Positions 1 to 5,208 of a DNA stretch of 6,693 bases are shown piece after piece. The stretch covers positions 1 through 6,693 of the forward strand of contig DUKK01000128.1 of the NCBI GenBank assembly GCA_013329355.1. The letters run 5' to 3'. Under the pieces are notes generated by a model that saw nothing but the letters and a program-made list of their open reading frames with translations, had not been told where the DNA came from and did not search any database. Made by a program: the position numbers and the translations under genes. This DNA comes from Candidatus Poseidoniaceae archaeon (lineage in GTDB: Archaea > Thermoplasmatota > Poseidoniia > Poseidoniales > Poseidoniaceae). Every line of letters starts with the position of its first letter. Within the stretch, counting starts at the first letter, position 1.

Positions 1-88
1 GCCACCAACTGGACCACCTTCCGGACCACCCAGTAAACCACCATCTGGGCCGCCAAAATCGAAAAAGCCGTCAAGGCCACCAATGTAG
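1..88 (+). CDS. Proline-rich C-terminal tail of an upstream protein (partial, 5' end outside window)
   Basis: A reading frame enters from the left edge (first full codon at base 2) and stops at TAG 86-88. The 28 visible residues are a basic, proline-rich tail of PPTGPP, PSGPP and PSKPP-like units followed by KSKKPSRPPM. No domain is visible, so the protein cannot be named. The frame ends 9 nt before the next rightward ATG, as expected for an operon with the genes that follow. The opposite strand here is also open and would read glycine-rich, but that frame runs from base 213 to the edge without a single ATG, GTG or TTG codon, so the rightward reading is preferred. Such tails are usually disordered and can be interaction or nucleic-acid-contacting segments; that role is inference. 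Confidence 0.5.
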   Translation, partial: PPTGPPSGPPSKPPSGPPKSKKPSRPPM

Positions 89-97
89 GGTGATAGA

Positions 98-373
98 ATG
101 GGTGACGGTTTTGTGATGGAATTGTGTGGGAACCGTGCTGCTTGGCAAATTGTTCCTGATGGTATAAAATCAATCGACTTAGATTCAGTTGGTGCAACGA
201 TTATCAGCGCTGGTTATACTGTTGGCATCCAAAACCGATTGTGTTGGACATTTACTGGGCCATGTGATTTGACACTATATCCTAGCGGCAAGTTGCTGGT
301 CAAGACCGAGGATAAGTCACTCGCTGCAGAAGTGGCAAAATTACATGTTGAATCGTGGACCGTCAAATCATGA
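98..373 (+). CDS. Small protein with a possible TBP-like half-fold (unrecognised family)
   Basis: This encodes 91 residues with no signal peptide or membrane segment. I do not recognise a named family. Residues 28-87 follow the order of one TATA-binding-protein repeat: a leucine/aspartate helix start (LDSVGATIISAGY, 28-40), a strand (RLCWTF, 47-52), then GPCDLTLYPSGKLLVKT (54-70) and an alanine-rich helix (SLAAEVAKLHVESW, 74-87). The LTLYPSGK-LLVKT hairpin resembles the TBP 'LlFssGKmvvTG' hairpin and the helix resembles 'Seeeaklaa..i'. The residues before about 27 have no such match. TBP has two repeats and this protein has room for one, so it would have to act as a dimer or be a structural relative only. 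The start at 98 is backed by GGTGA at 89-93; a second in-frame ATG at 116 lacks an SD. It sits 9 nt before the Sua5-like gene and is probably co-transcribed. The gene call is firm; the fold is a visual inference. Confidence 0.8.
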   Translation: MGDGFVMELCGNRAAWQIVPDGIKSIDLDSVGATIISAGYTVGIQNRLCWTFTGPCDLTLYPSGKLLVKTEDKSLAAEVAKLHVESWTVKS

Positions 374-376
374 GGT
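372..376 (+). promoter_or_regulatory. Shine-Dalgarno site overlapping the upstream stop codon
   Basis: GAGGT begins inside the TGA stop of the 91-residue gene and lies 6 nt before the ATG at 383. This fixes the start of the Sua5-like gene and suggests that translation of the two genes is coupled. Confidence 0.6.
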
Positions 377-382
377 CAAGGC

Positions 383-991
383 ATGTCAATTATACCACTT
401 AAGTTAATTCAAAATCTGAACTCCAATGGCGTGGTAGTCTACCCAACATCAACCCTACCTGGGCTGGGTTGTTTGCCTAACAAATTAGCATTAGACAATC
501 TATACCGCTTGAAAAATAGGCCTGCTGGGCAACCAGTCAGTCTTGGTGTAGCGGATCTTAAACAAGCGACTAAGTTAGTAAATGTGCCAGCAATCGCTGT
601 TGATATTTTGCAGAATTTCCCGCGTGGAAGTTTGACCTTGATTCTTGACGCTGTTACCAAATTAGATGACAGACTCGGTGGTGACAGGGTTGCTGTGAGA
701 GTATTAGCACATGAACGAGCCATCGAGTTAGTGAAGGCTGTCGGGCCGATAACTGCCACCAGTGCGAACCACAGTGGTGTTGAACCTGTATTCAGTACGA
801 AATTAGCGGCAGAGATTCTTGGACTGGGAAATGAAGGTTATGTCGATGGTGAATGCCCAGGTGGTGCACCTAGCACTATCTTATCTATCGACAAATCCGA
901 AATTAAACCAGATGATTACACGGTAACTATTATCAGAGAGGGCGTAATACCTCGAACCGACGTGGAAACATGGACGATGAATTATCGCTAA
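383..991 (+). CDS. Sua5/YciO/YrdC-family protein, probable L-threonylcarbamoyladenylate synthase
   Basis: This is a 202-residue single-domain YrdC-type protein. The family makes threonylcarbamoyl-AMP from threonine, bicarbonate and ATP; the Kae1/KEOPS machinery then transfers the group to A37 of ANN-decoding tRNAs (t6A). Visible motifs, in order, are the P-loop-like YPTSTLPGLGC (20-30), KNRP (44-47, the family K-x-R-P), FPRGSLTLIL (79-88, family 'wPGplTlil'), VAVRV (103-107), GPITATSANHSG (121-132, the hallmark TSAN-SG) and APSTIL (162-167). The protein lacks the C-terminal Sua5 extension, so it is of the short YrdC/TsaC type. The first motif departs from the common PTDTVYGLG by having Ser for the acidic residue and Pro for the aromatic one, so YciO-like or another activity is possible. 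The start follows an SD that overlaps the upstream stop. Its last 22 nt overlap the next gene. Family membership is secure; the exact reaction is inferred. Confidence 0.9.
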   Translation: MSIIPLKLIQNLNSNGVVVYPTSTLPGLGCLPNKLALDNLYRLKNRPAGQPVSLGVADLKQATKLVNVPAIAVDILQNFPRGSLTLILDAVTKLDDRLGGDRVAVRVLAHERAIELVKAVGPITATSANHSGVEPVFSTKLAAEILGLGNEGYVDGECPGGAPSTILSIDKSEIKPDDYTVTIIREGVIPRTDVETWTMNYR

Positions 992-1983
992 AGTACTGGA
1001 AGGATGCTGGTCATGTTGCCAGACGTACTCTAGAAGCGATGAAAGAAAAAATCGTTCCGGGCGTTACTCTACACGAAACAATTGAAGTCGCTGAAAGGTA
1101 TATCCATCGCCATGGCGGCAAGCCAGCGTTCCCGGGGACTATTGCAGTCAATGATATTGCGGCGCATTTTACTACTGATCACAACGTCTCTCCTGTCGAA
1201 GAGTGGGATGGCGATATGACCTTGCAAAAGGGAGATTGCGTCAAAATTGACTATGGCGTTCACATTAAAGGCCATATTGGAGATAATGCTTTAACTATCG
1301 AAGTTGGAAATACTAACAATCACACTGAGCAAATCAAAGCCGCAAAGGAAGCGAGAGATGCGGCAATTGAAATGCTACACCCAGGCACTCCTTGGCACAA
1401 GGTTGGCGCAGCAGCCGCTCAACCAACGCTTGATGCAGGGTTTCAACCAATACGAAACCTTTGCGGACATCAATTGATGCCGTGGGACTTGCATGCTGGT
1501 GTATCGGTACCCTCGTATGCCTGTGGTCCGGATAATCGAGGTTTCAAAGGAGTCGTTGAGGAAGGTGGAGTCTATGCTATTGAACCATTCAATACCACTG
1601 GTAGCAGTGGAATGATTAAGAATCTCGGAAAGCCGAATTCTTCAAACATCTATCGCTTAACCGGTAATACGACCTCAAGAAAAGCAAGATCGAAGGGGCA
1701 ACTGAAACCCCTAGGCGCGCAACTAGCAAGAAATCTTGAGGAACGATACTCTACGCTACCATTTGCTGAAAGGTGGGCATTCCCGATGTTGGAGAAACCG
1801 TTTCCAGAAGCCGATGAAGCTAGCCGCCAAAGCAAATGGAACGCTCTTGTTAAGAAACTCATTAGCATAAGATTCCTAGAGACCTATCACGTTCTGGCCT
1901 GTGCAGATGGCGGAAATATTTGCCAATTTGAGCATACTGTCCATGTTACTGATGGGGGCCCAGAAATTCTTACAGTCGAATGA
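970..1983 (+). CDS. map: Methionine aminopeptidase, type 2 (archaeal/eukaryotic class)
   Basis: This is a 337-residue cytosolic metalloprotease that removes the initiator methionine from nascent proteins. All five expected metal ligands are visible: D94 (KIDYG), D105 (IGDNA), H167 (NLCGHQL), E205 (AIEPF) and E321 (QFEHTV). The substrate-side histidines H66 (AAHFT) and H175 (DLHAG) are also present. The type 2 hallmarks GKPAFPGTIAVND (50-62) and LPFAERW (within the insert domain) are there, with the large helical insert between E205 and E321 that separates type 2 from type 1. Archaeal enzymes are usually near 295 residues. From memory of the Pyrococcus enzyme, the E-to-E interval is about 93 residues against 116 here, so the extra length lies mainly in the insert region. 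The ATG at 970 is the first in frame, overlaps the Sua5-like gene by 22 nt and has no clear SD, which suggests translational coupling. Identity is confident; the longer insert is the only oddity. Confidence 0.96.
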   Translation: MDDELSLKYWKDAGHVARRTLEAMKEKIVPGVTLHETIEVAERYIHRHGGKPAFPGTIAVNDIAAHFTTDHNVSPVEEWDGDMTLQKGDCVKIDYGVHIKGHIGDNALTIEVGNTNNHTEQIKAAKEARDAAIEMLHPGTPWHKVGAAAAQPTLDAGFQPIRNLCGHQLMPWDLHAGVSVPSYACGPDNRGFKGVVEEGGVYAIEPFNTTGSSGMIKNLGKPNSSNIYRLTGNTTSRKARSKGQLKPLGAQLARNLEERYSTLPFAERWAFPMLEKPFPEADEASRQSKWNALVKKLISIRFLETYHVLACADGGNICQFEHTVHVTDGGPEILTVE

Positions 1984-2072
1984 CAAGGAAAAATACCAAG
2001 TTTTGCTCAGGAATCATAGTTTTTACTTAATCTAGCCGCGACGAATATAAACTGTGAACACTTGGATGACAA

Positions 2073-2145
2073 TGAACGGGCTGTTTGAGTTCTGTTGAGT
2101 GCATCCCATCCCCTCTGCTTTGCTCTCACCCGTTCACCTCTTTTT
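2073..2145 (+). terminator. Possible terminator or structured RNA: long-range hairpin followed by a T tract
   Basis: TGAACGGG (2073-2080) is perfectly complementary to CCCGTTCA (2129-2136). TGAG (2086-2089) can pair with CTCA (2125-2128) after a 5-nt bulge, giving 12 bp around a 35-nt loop. CCTC and then TTTTT follow (2137-2145). The site is 90 nt past the aminopeptidase stop. It could end that operon or be the core of a small RNA. A long loop weakens the terminator reading, and chance pairing cannot be excluded. Confidence 0.3.
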
Positions 2146-2278
2146 ATTCTCACACCCAATGTTATTTTTTGTTGTGATACAAACGGTTTGCACCACTCGC
2201 AGCGAATAACGGTCAACAACTACTTTCGCGCAGTATGGCGTTTTTATGGGTATTTTTTGATTTTGACCGGCACTAGAA

Positions 2279-2287
2279 TTAAATATA
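2279..2287 (+). promoter_or_regulatory. Archaeal TATA-like box of the pilin gene
   Basis: TTAAATATA is a good match to an archaeal TATA box. Archaeal transcripts usually begin about 25 nt downstream of such a box, which here predicts a start near 2305-2312. The leader would then be about 30 nt and contain the hairpin at 2310-2323 and the SD at 2326-2330. No clear BRE is visible just upstream. The transcription start is inferred from spacing only. Confidence 0.6.
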
Positions 2288-2309
2288 GCGCCACCAGTGG
2301 GAGGAATAC

Positions 2310-2323
2310 ACCCGGCTACGGGT
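2310..2323 (+). promoter_or_regulatory. 5-bp hairpin in the pilin mRNA leader
   Basis: ACCCG (2310-2314) and CGGGT (2319-2323) pair perfectly around a GCTA loop. The hairpin ends 2 nt before the SD and would lie at or near the predicted 5' end of the mRNA. It could protect the mRNA or hold the SD open; both ideas are inference. Confidence 0.4.
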
Positions 2324-2325
2324 AA

Positions 2326-2330
2326 GGAGG
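2326..2330 (+). promoter_or_regulatory. Strong Shine-Dalgarno site that fixes the pilin start
   Basis: GGAGG within TAAGGAGGAC lies 8 nt before the ATG at 2339. It excludes the in-frame GTG at 2297, which would place the hairpin and SD inside the coding region, and favours ATG 2339 over the later in-frame ATG at 2351. Confidence 0.85.
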
Positions 2331-2338
2331 ACAAAAAT

Positions 2339-2806
2339 ATGAAGAACGAAATGAGAAATGATGAAGCTGTAAGCCCAGTTATTGCTACCATTCTAATGGT
2401 TGCAATCACTGTTGTACTAGCAGGTGTACTATACGTATGGGCTGCTAACCTAGCAGAAAGCAACACTGACGGTAGCCTAGAGCTATACACCTTCAGTGGC
2501 CAAGATGCACCTGGATCTGACGGCTCAGTAATTATGACTATGGACAGTGGATCCGACCTAGGTTGGGCATCCATTACCATCAAGGCAAGCGTTGATGGTG
2601 CTGCATCCAGCACCGTCCCAATGTGCGACGCAGACACAACAGAGAACTGCTGGTCATCTACTGACAGTGACGACACAGCATCTTGGAACGTTGGTGAAGC
2701 AATTACTGTTGACACCGACTGCACAGGCGTTTGCACCGTTACCGTTAACGTACTAAACAGCAGAGAGGGCACAACCCTTGACACAACTGTTGTTGACGCT
2801 GAGTGA
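2339..2806 (+). CDS. Archaeal type IV pilin-like (archaellin/pilin N-terminal domain) secreted protein
   Basis: This is a 155-residue precursor. Residues 1-9 form a short charged leader (MKNEMRNDE), followed by the hydrophobic AVSPVIATILMVAITV (10-25), which runs on to about residue 38. This is the class III signal and assembly helix of the Pilin_N type. A PibD/EppA-type peptidase should cut near residues 8-10, leaving a mature protein whose N-terminal helix packs into a filament core or stays in the membrane. The remaining 115 residues are rich in Asp, Ser and Thr, very poor in Lys and Arg (K82, R142), and look like a beta-rich head. Four cysteines (C96, C104, C128, C132) could form two disulfides. 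There is no N-X-S/T sequon. Eight of nine Leu codons are CTA, unlike the neighbours. It appears monocistronic, with its own promoter, leader hairpin, SD and terminator, all typical of a highly expressed gene. No assembly ATPase or peptidase gene is in the window, so filament formation is inferred. Confidence 0.93.
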   Translation: MKNEMRNDEAVSPVIATILMVAITVVLAGVLYVWAANLAESNTDGSLELYTFSGQDAPGSDGSVIMTMDSGSDLGWASITIKASVDGAASSTVPMCDADTTENCWSSTDSDDTASWNVGEAITVDTDCTGVCTVTVNVLNSREGTTLDTTVVDAE

Positions 2807-2839
2807 AGTAACACGCTACATAGCTGAATTATGAACTAA

Positions 2840-2857
2840 TATATTCTGCGGAATATA
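2840..2857. repeat. Small AT-rich hairpin downstream of the pilin gene
   Basis: TATATTC (2840-2846) and GAATATA (2851-2857) are perfectly complementary around TGCG. The hairpin lies 33 nt past the pilin stop and 3 nt before the GC-rich terminator stem. It may add to 3'-end processing or be incidental. Confidence 0.4.
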
Positions 2858-2860
2858 ACT

Positions 2861-2900
2861 GCCCCTCCGGAGGTTTCGGCCTCCGGGGGGGCTTTTTTTT
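2861..2900 (+). terminator. Strong intrinsic-type terminator of the pilin gene
   Basis: A 13-bp GC-rich stem pairs 2861-2873 (GCCCCTCCGGAGG) with 2880-2892 (CCTCCGGGGGGGC) around TTTCGG. All pairs are Watson-Crick except one G-U. Eight T residues follow directly (2893-2900). Polarity fits rightward transcription only: the leftward reading has no T run after the stem, although the stem sits just past the 3' end of the convergent glycosyltransferase gene and could still fold in its transcript. Archaeal termination usually needs mainly the T tract, so this bacterial-style stem-plus-T8 is notable. Confidence 0.85.
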
Positions 2901-2903
2901 ATT

Positions 2904-4115
2904 TCAATAATCTTTGAACAACCTACGAGTATCTTGGTGTTGCTCCCACTTATTGGATTGTATACCACGAGTGTTTCGGAAGTTCGCGATGAAAAGATAT
3001 TCAAAACTGGTAATCAATGAACCAATCTGCGTAACAAAAGGCAGTTTTATTCCACTTCGATAGGTTAACCATGAAACTAATATCATTAATTCAATGAATG
3101 CCAGCAGTGCATGTATTACTGCCTCATACCCTACTGGCATGCCACTTATGCTCACATATAACCACCGAATAGTGCCAGCTATTGCAATTTGGAACAAGAT
3201 CATCGGCACCGTCAAATGCAGGTAATACTGAATCTTGAATATCTTTGCGAACCGACCTTCAACTGGGAGCTCATGATGTTGTGAAAACCGCTTCAGCATG
3301 TTTTGGAGCCCCTGAGCCCGTCGTATTTTTTGACGACGTTGCCCTTCAATAGTTGACGGTGCAAAGTCAACAAATGATGCCTCAGGGTCAAATATGCTCC
3401 GCAGACCGCCAATACGGATTAACGAAGCAATCTGTGCGTCATCGGCATTACAGTCTGTATTCAGATCTGCAGCATCAAACGAACCATGGCGCCACATCAT
3501 GCAAGAACCTTCTAAAAACGGTGTGCTGTCAATCTTAGATTCTGCAGAACGCAGTAACTCATACATTGCGCGATAACCCTGCTCACCGTGTAGGTTTGTC
3601 TTACGGTTAGCACTACTACCTACCACACCAATTGAATTATCACCAAACCAACCATGTAGTCTTTCGATGGTTTGTGGTGCGATTAGTGCGTCAGCGTCTG
3701 TCATTAGCACCAAACCGTTGTAGGATTGTGCTGTTAGATGTTCGACGGCAAGTTTTACTGCGCTGGTTTTACCAAGTCGTTCGGGCATTACAATCACCTC
3801 AGTAGTGAAGAATGCTTCTGAGTTACCCGCAATCCACTGATTTACTTGACGCACACTATCGTCTGTTGAGGCAGAATCAACTACCAGAAGTGAGGTTTTA
3901 CTTGGATATTCCCGGCTCAAATTAGCCAACTTTTTTTCAATTACTAATGACTCATTCCACATTGGCAATAATATTGTCAATTCAGTATCATGTGATGCTG
4001 CTGGATATTGTAGCACAAGTTTACTCCACCGTTTTGCTCTAAGTCGATAGCGTATCAGAGGTACAACGACAAGTGAAGCGAGTATCACCTCAACAATAGC
4101 CGTTGCTAACAACAT
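2904..4115 (-). CDS. Membrane-anchored family 2 glycosyltransferase (GT-A fold)
   Basis: This is a 403-residue inverting-type glycosyltransferase at the cytoplasmic membrane face. A hydrophobic anchor spans about residues 3-21. The GT-A domain follows: ILLPMWNES (48-56), VVDSASTDD (78-86, nucleotide binding), GKTSAV (115-120), the metal-binding DAD (140-142), EGSCMMW (202-208), the acidic pair DD (225-226, probable catalytic base region) and Q-R-R-Q-K-I-R-R-A-Q-G (259-269), which occupies the place of the processive-type Q/R-x-x-R-W motif but lacks the Trp. Two further membrane segments lie near 299-321 and 331-351. The layout resembles hyaluronan- or cellulose-synthase-like and N-glycan-type GT2 enzymes; donor and acceptor cannot be told. 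Its ATG at 4113-4115 has no SD, so it may be leaderless. It converges on the pilin gene and diverges from the next glycosyltransferase. Confidence 0.92.
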   Translation of the reverse strand: MLLATAIVEVILASLVVVPLIRYRLRAKRWSKLVLQYPAASHDTELTILLPMWNESLVIEKKLANLSREYPSKTSLLVVDSASTDDSVRQVNQWIAGNSEAFFTTEVIVMPERLGKTSAVKLAVEHLTAQSYNGLVLMTDADALIAPQTIERLHGWFGDNSIGVVGSSANRKTNLHGEQGYRAMYELLRSAESKIDSTPFLEGSCMMWRHGSFDAADLNTDCNADDAQIASLIRIGGLRSIFDPEASFVDFAPSTIEGQRRQKIRRAQGLQNMLKRFSQHHELPVEGRFAKIFKIQYYLHLTVPMILFQIAIAGTIRWLYVSISGMPVGYEAVIHALLAFIELMILVSWLTYRSGIKLPFVTQIGSLITSFEYLFIANFRNTRGIQSNKWEQHQDTRRLFKDY

Positions 4116-4218
4116 GGATATGGGTAATAGGTTGGGAATATTACTTCTTTCACGCTTTTACCTCAATAAACATACATTTGACCAGTATGCTATTGAAACC
4201 AAATACACAGGCACTAAC
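4116..4218. promoter_or_regulatory. Divergent promoter region between two glycosyltransferase genes
   Basis: These 103 bp separate the leftward GT2 start from the preferred rightward start at 4219. Neither start has an SD, so both transcripts may be leaderless. Next to the GT2 gene lies an inverted repeat, GTAATA (4124-4129) and TATTAC (4139-4144). Its distal half, read leftward as GTAATA, sits about 25-30 nt before the GT2 ATG and could serve as a weak TATA box. On the rightward side only a poor match (TATGCTATTG, about 4186-4195) stands at the right distance. Promoters must be here if the gene calls are right; the exact elements are uncertain. Confidence 0.35.
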
Positions 4219-5208
4219 ATGCGGAAGGTGTTACATGTTGGCCCGTGTAACACTCCTGGAGGCATGGCAAAGGTAATTGAAATATTGTCAAAAAATCCAC
4301 CAGCCGGGTGGACCGCTACGACATGGCAATCCCACAAAATCGGTAACCCAATTGGTAAATATTTGCATCACAAAAAAATGATTAAAACATTTAGAAAGCT
4401 CATTGCTACCAGTGAAAAGCCTGATCTTGTTCACATTCATACCGCAGCAGATTGGTCCTGGAGACGTAAATCAGAATATGTCAAATTATGCAATATTTAC
4501 TCAATTCCTTGCGTAGTTCACATCCATAGTGGGAAATTCAGCCAGTGGCTTGGAAACAAGAGTAGTAAAAATGTTATCAGTTTTACAACCATTGTAAATT
4601 TCAGTCAGTGTAAAGTTGTCGTGCTAACCAAAGGCTGGCAAAATGAATTATCGAATTTAATTGGACAATGCTCCGTCATTAACAATCCCGTTGACCCTTC
4701 ACTAAAATTTACCAACACAATCCGTAATGAAAAGCAAATAGTAATGCTAGGCAGATATGGAAAAGTCAAAGGTCATGAATTCGCAGCCAAACTCCTGCAA
4801 AAATTACGTCAGGAGTATGACCCCGAAATATCAATGGTTATGACTGGAACAAACAAGTTCAACATTGACGGTCTTGAATGTCATAGGTGGTTATCGGAGA
4901 AAGAAAAAACAAAAATAATGGAGTCATCAGGGATTCTAATCGTTCCCTCACAATACGAAGGCCAACCAATGGTAATGCTGGAAGGTATGCAATTCGGCAT
5001 GAATTGTTTGGTCAGCGATCAAATAATTGACAGACCTAATTTGGTAAACTCAGCTAAGTATGGCGATATTGATGAATGGTTTAACAGCGTTATTTCAATC
5101 TTGGAGCATTCAGGTGACAAGAACGAAATAAAAGCCGTTGCGAACCAGTTTAACATCGTAAACATCAATCGACAATGGCATGAATTGTATCAGTCATTGA
5201 GTGATTGA
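4219..5208 (+). CDS. GT4-type glycosyltransferase (GT-B fold)
   Basis: This encodes 329 residues of a soluble or peripheral retaining glycosyltransferase. The N-terminal domain opens with MRKVLHVGPCNTPGGMAKV (1-19), whose GGM loop is the usual acceptor/donor loop of GT4, then DLVHIHTAADWS (69-80) and VVHIHSGKF (99-107). The C-terminal donor domain has NNPVD (155-159), MLGRYGKVKGHE (176-187) and VPSQYEGQPMVMLEGMQFG (242-260), which carries the hallmark E-x7-E pair (E247, E255) that binds the nucleotide-sugar. The frame extends upstream to an ATG at 4114, but that start overlaps the divergent GT2 start and the added 35 residues resemble no family segment; the start at 4219 gives the canonical N-terminal beta strand. 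It is somewhat short for GT4 (commonly 350-400), with a compact C-terminus. Its 3' end overlaps the next, convergent gene by 19 bp. Codons are more A/T-rich than in the pilin. The donor sugar is unknown. Confidence 0.9.
   Translation: MRKVLHVGPCNTPGGMAKVIEILSKNPPAGWTATTWQSHKIGNPIGKYLHHKKMIKTFRKLIATSEKPDLVHIHTAADWSWRRKSEYVKLCNIYSIPCVVHIHSGKFSQWLGNKSSKNVISFTTIVNFSQCKVVVLTKGWQNELSNLIGQCSVINNPVDPSLKFTNTIRNEKQIVMLGRYGKVKGHEFAAKLLQKLRQEYDPEISMVMTGTNKFNIDGLECHRWLSEKEKTKIMESSGILIVPSQYEGQPMVMLEGMQFGMNCLVSDQIIDRPNLVNSAKYGDIDEWFNSVISILEHSGDKNEIKAVANQFNIVNINRQWHELYQSLSD

Larger units (their letters stand above)
1984..2338. other. 355-bp intergenic region with dyads and the pilin promoter
   Basis: I see no credible gene here. 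Short open frames exist on both strands, but none has an SD, a domain or protein-like composition. The left part holds an 8-bp inverted repeat (2073-2080 with 2129-2136) followed by a pyrimidine/T tract. The middle holds two overlapping small palindromes, TTGT-GAT-ACAA at 2172-2182 and CAAAC-G-GTTTG at 2180-2190. A T-rich stretch runs from about 2240 to 2268. The right end is the promoter and leader of the pilin gene. No tRNA cloverleaf was found by eye. The length is unusual beside the 9-nt gaps of the preceding cluster, so a small RNA or operator is possible. Confidence 0.6.

Noticed and set aside
1..213. Glycine-rich reading frame on the minus strand at the left edge
   Set aside because: It is open for about 70 codons but contains no ATG, GTG or TTG codon, and the rightward reading fits the operon.
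439..759. Open frame of 106 codons on the minus strand inside the Sua5-like gene
   Set aside because: It is a shadow frame opposite a gene with clear YrdC motifs.
2007..2219. Open frame of 70 codons on the minus strand in the intergenic region
   Set aside because: There is no SD, domain or protein-like composition, and it overlaps the dyad structures.
2095..2325. Open frame of 76 codons on the plus strand in the intergenic region
   Set aside because: It begins at a GTG without SD, reads as low-quality sequence, and runs through the pilin promoter and leader.
2297..2338. N-terminal extension of the pilin from GTG 2297
   Set aside because: It would swallow the leader hairpin and the SD. The ATG at 2339 has ideal SD spacing and yields a normal short class III leader.
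1984..2338. tRNA, riboswitch or CRISPR repeat in the long intergenic region
   Set aside because: I found no cloverleaf, no regularly spaced direct repeats and no recognisable riboswitch core by eye.
2134..2814. A 226-codon open frame on the minus strand covering the pilin gene
   Set aside because: It is an antisense shadow of a gene with strong codon bias. The sense frame has a clear family match, promoter, SD and terminator; the antisense product is a Ser/Thr/Val-rich sequence without a domain or SD.
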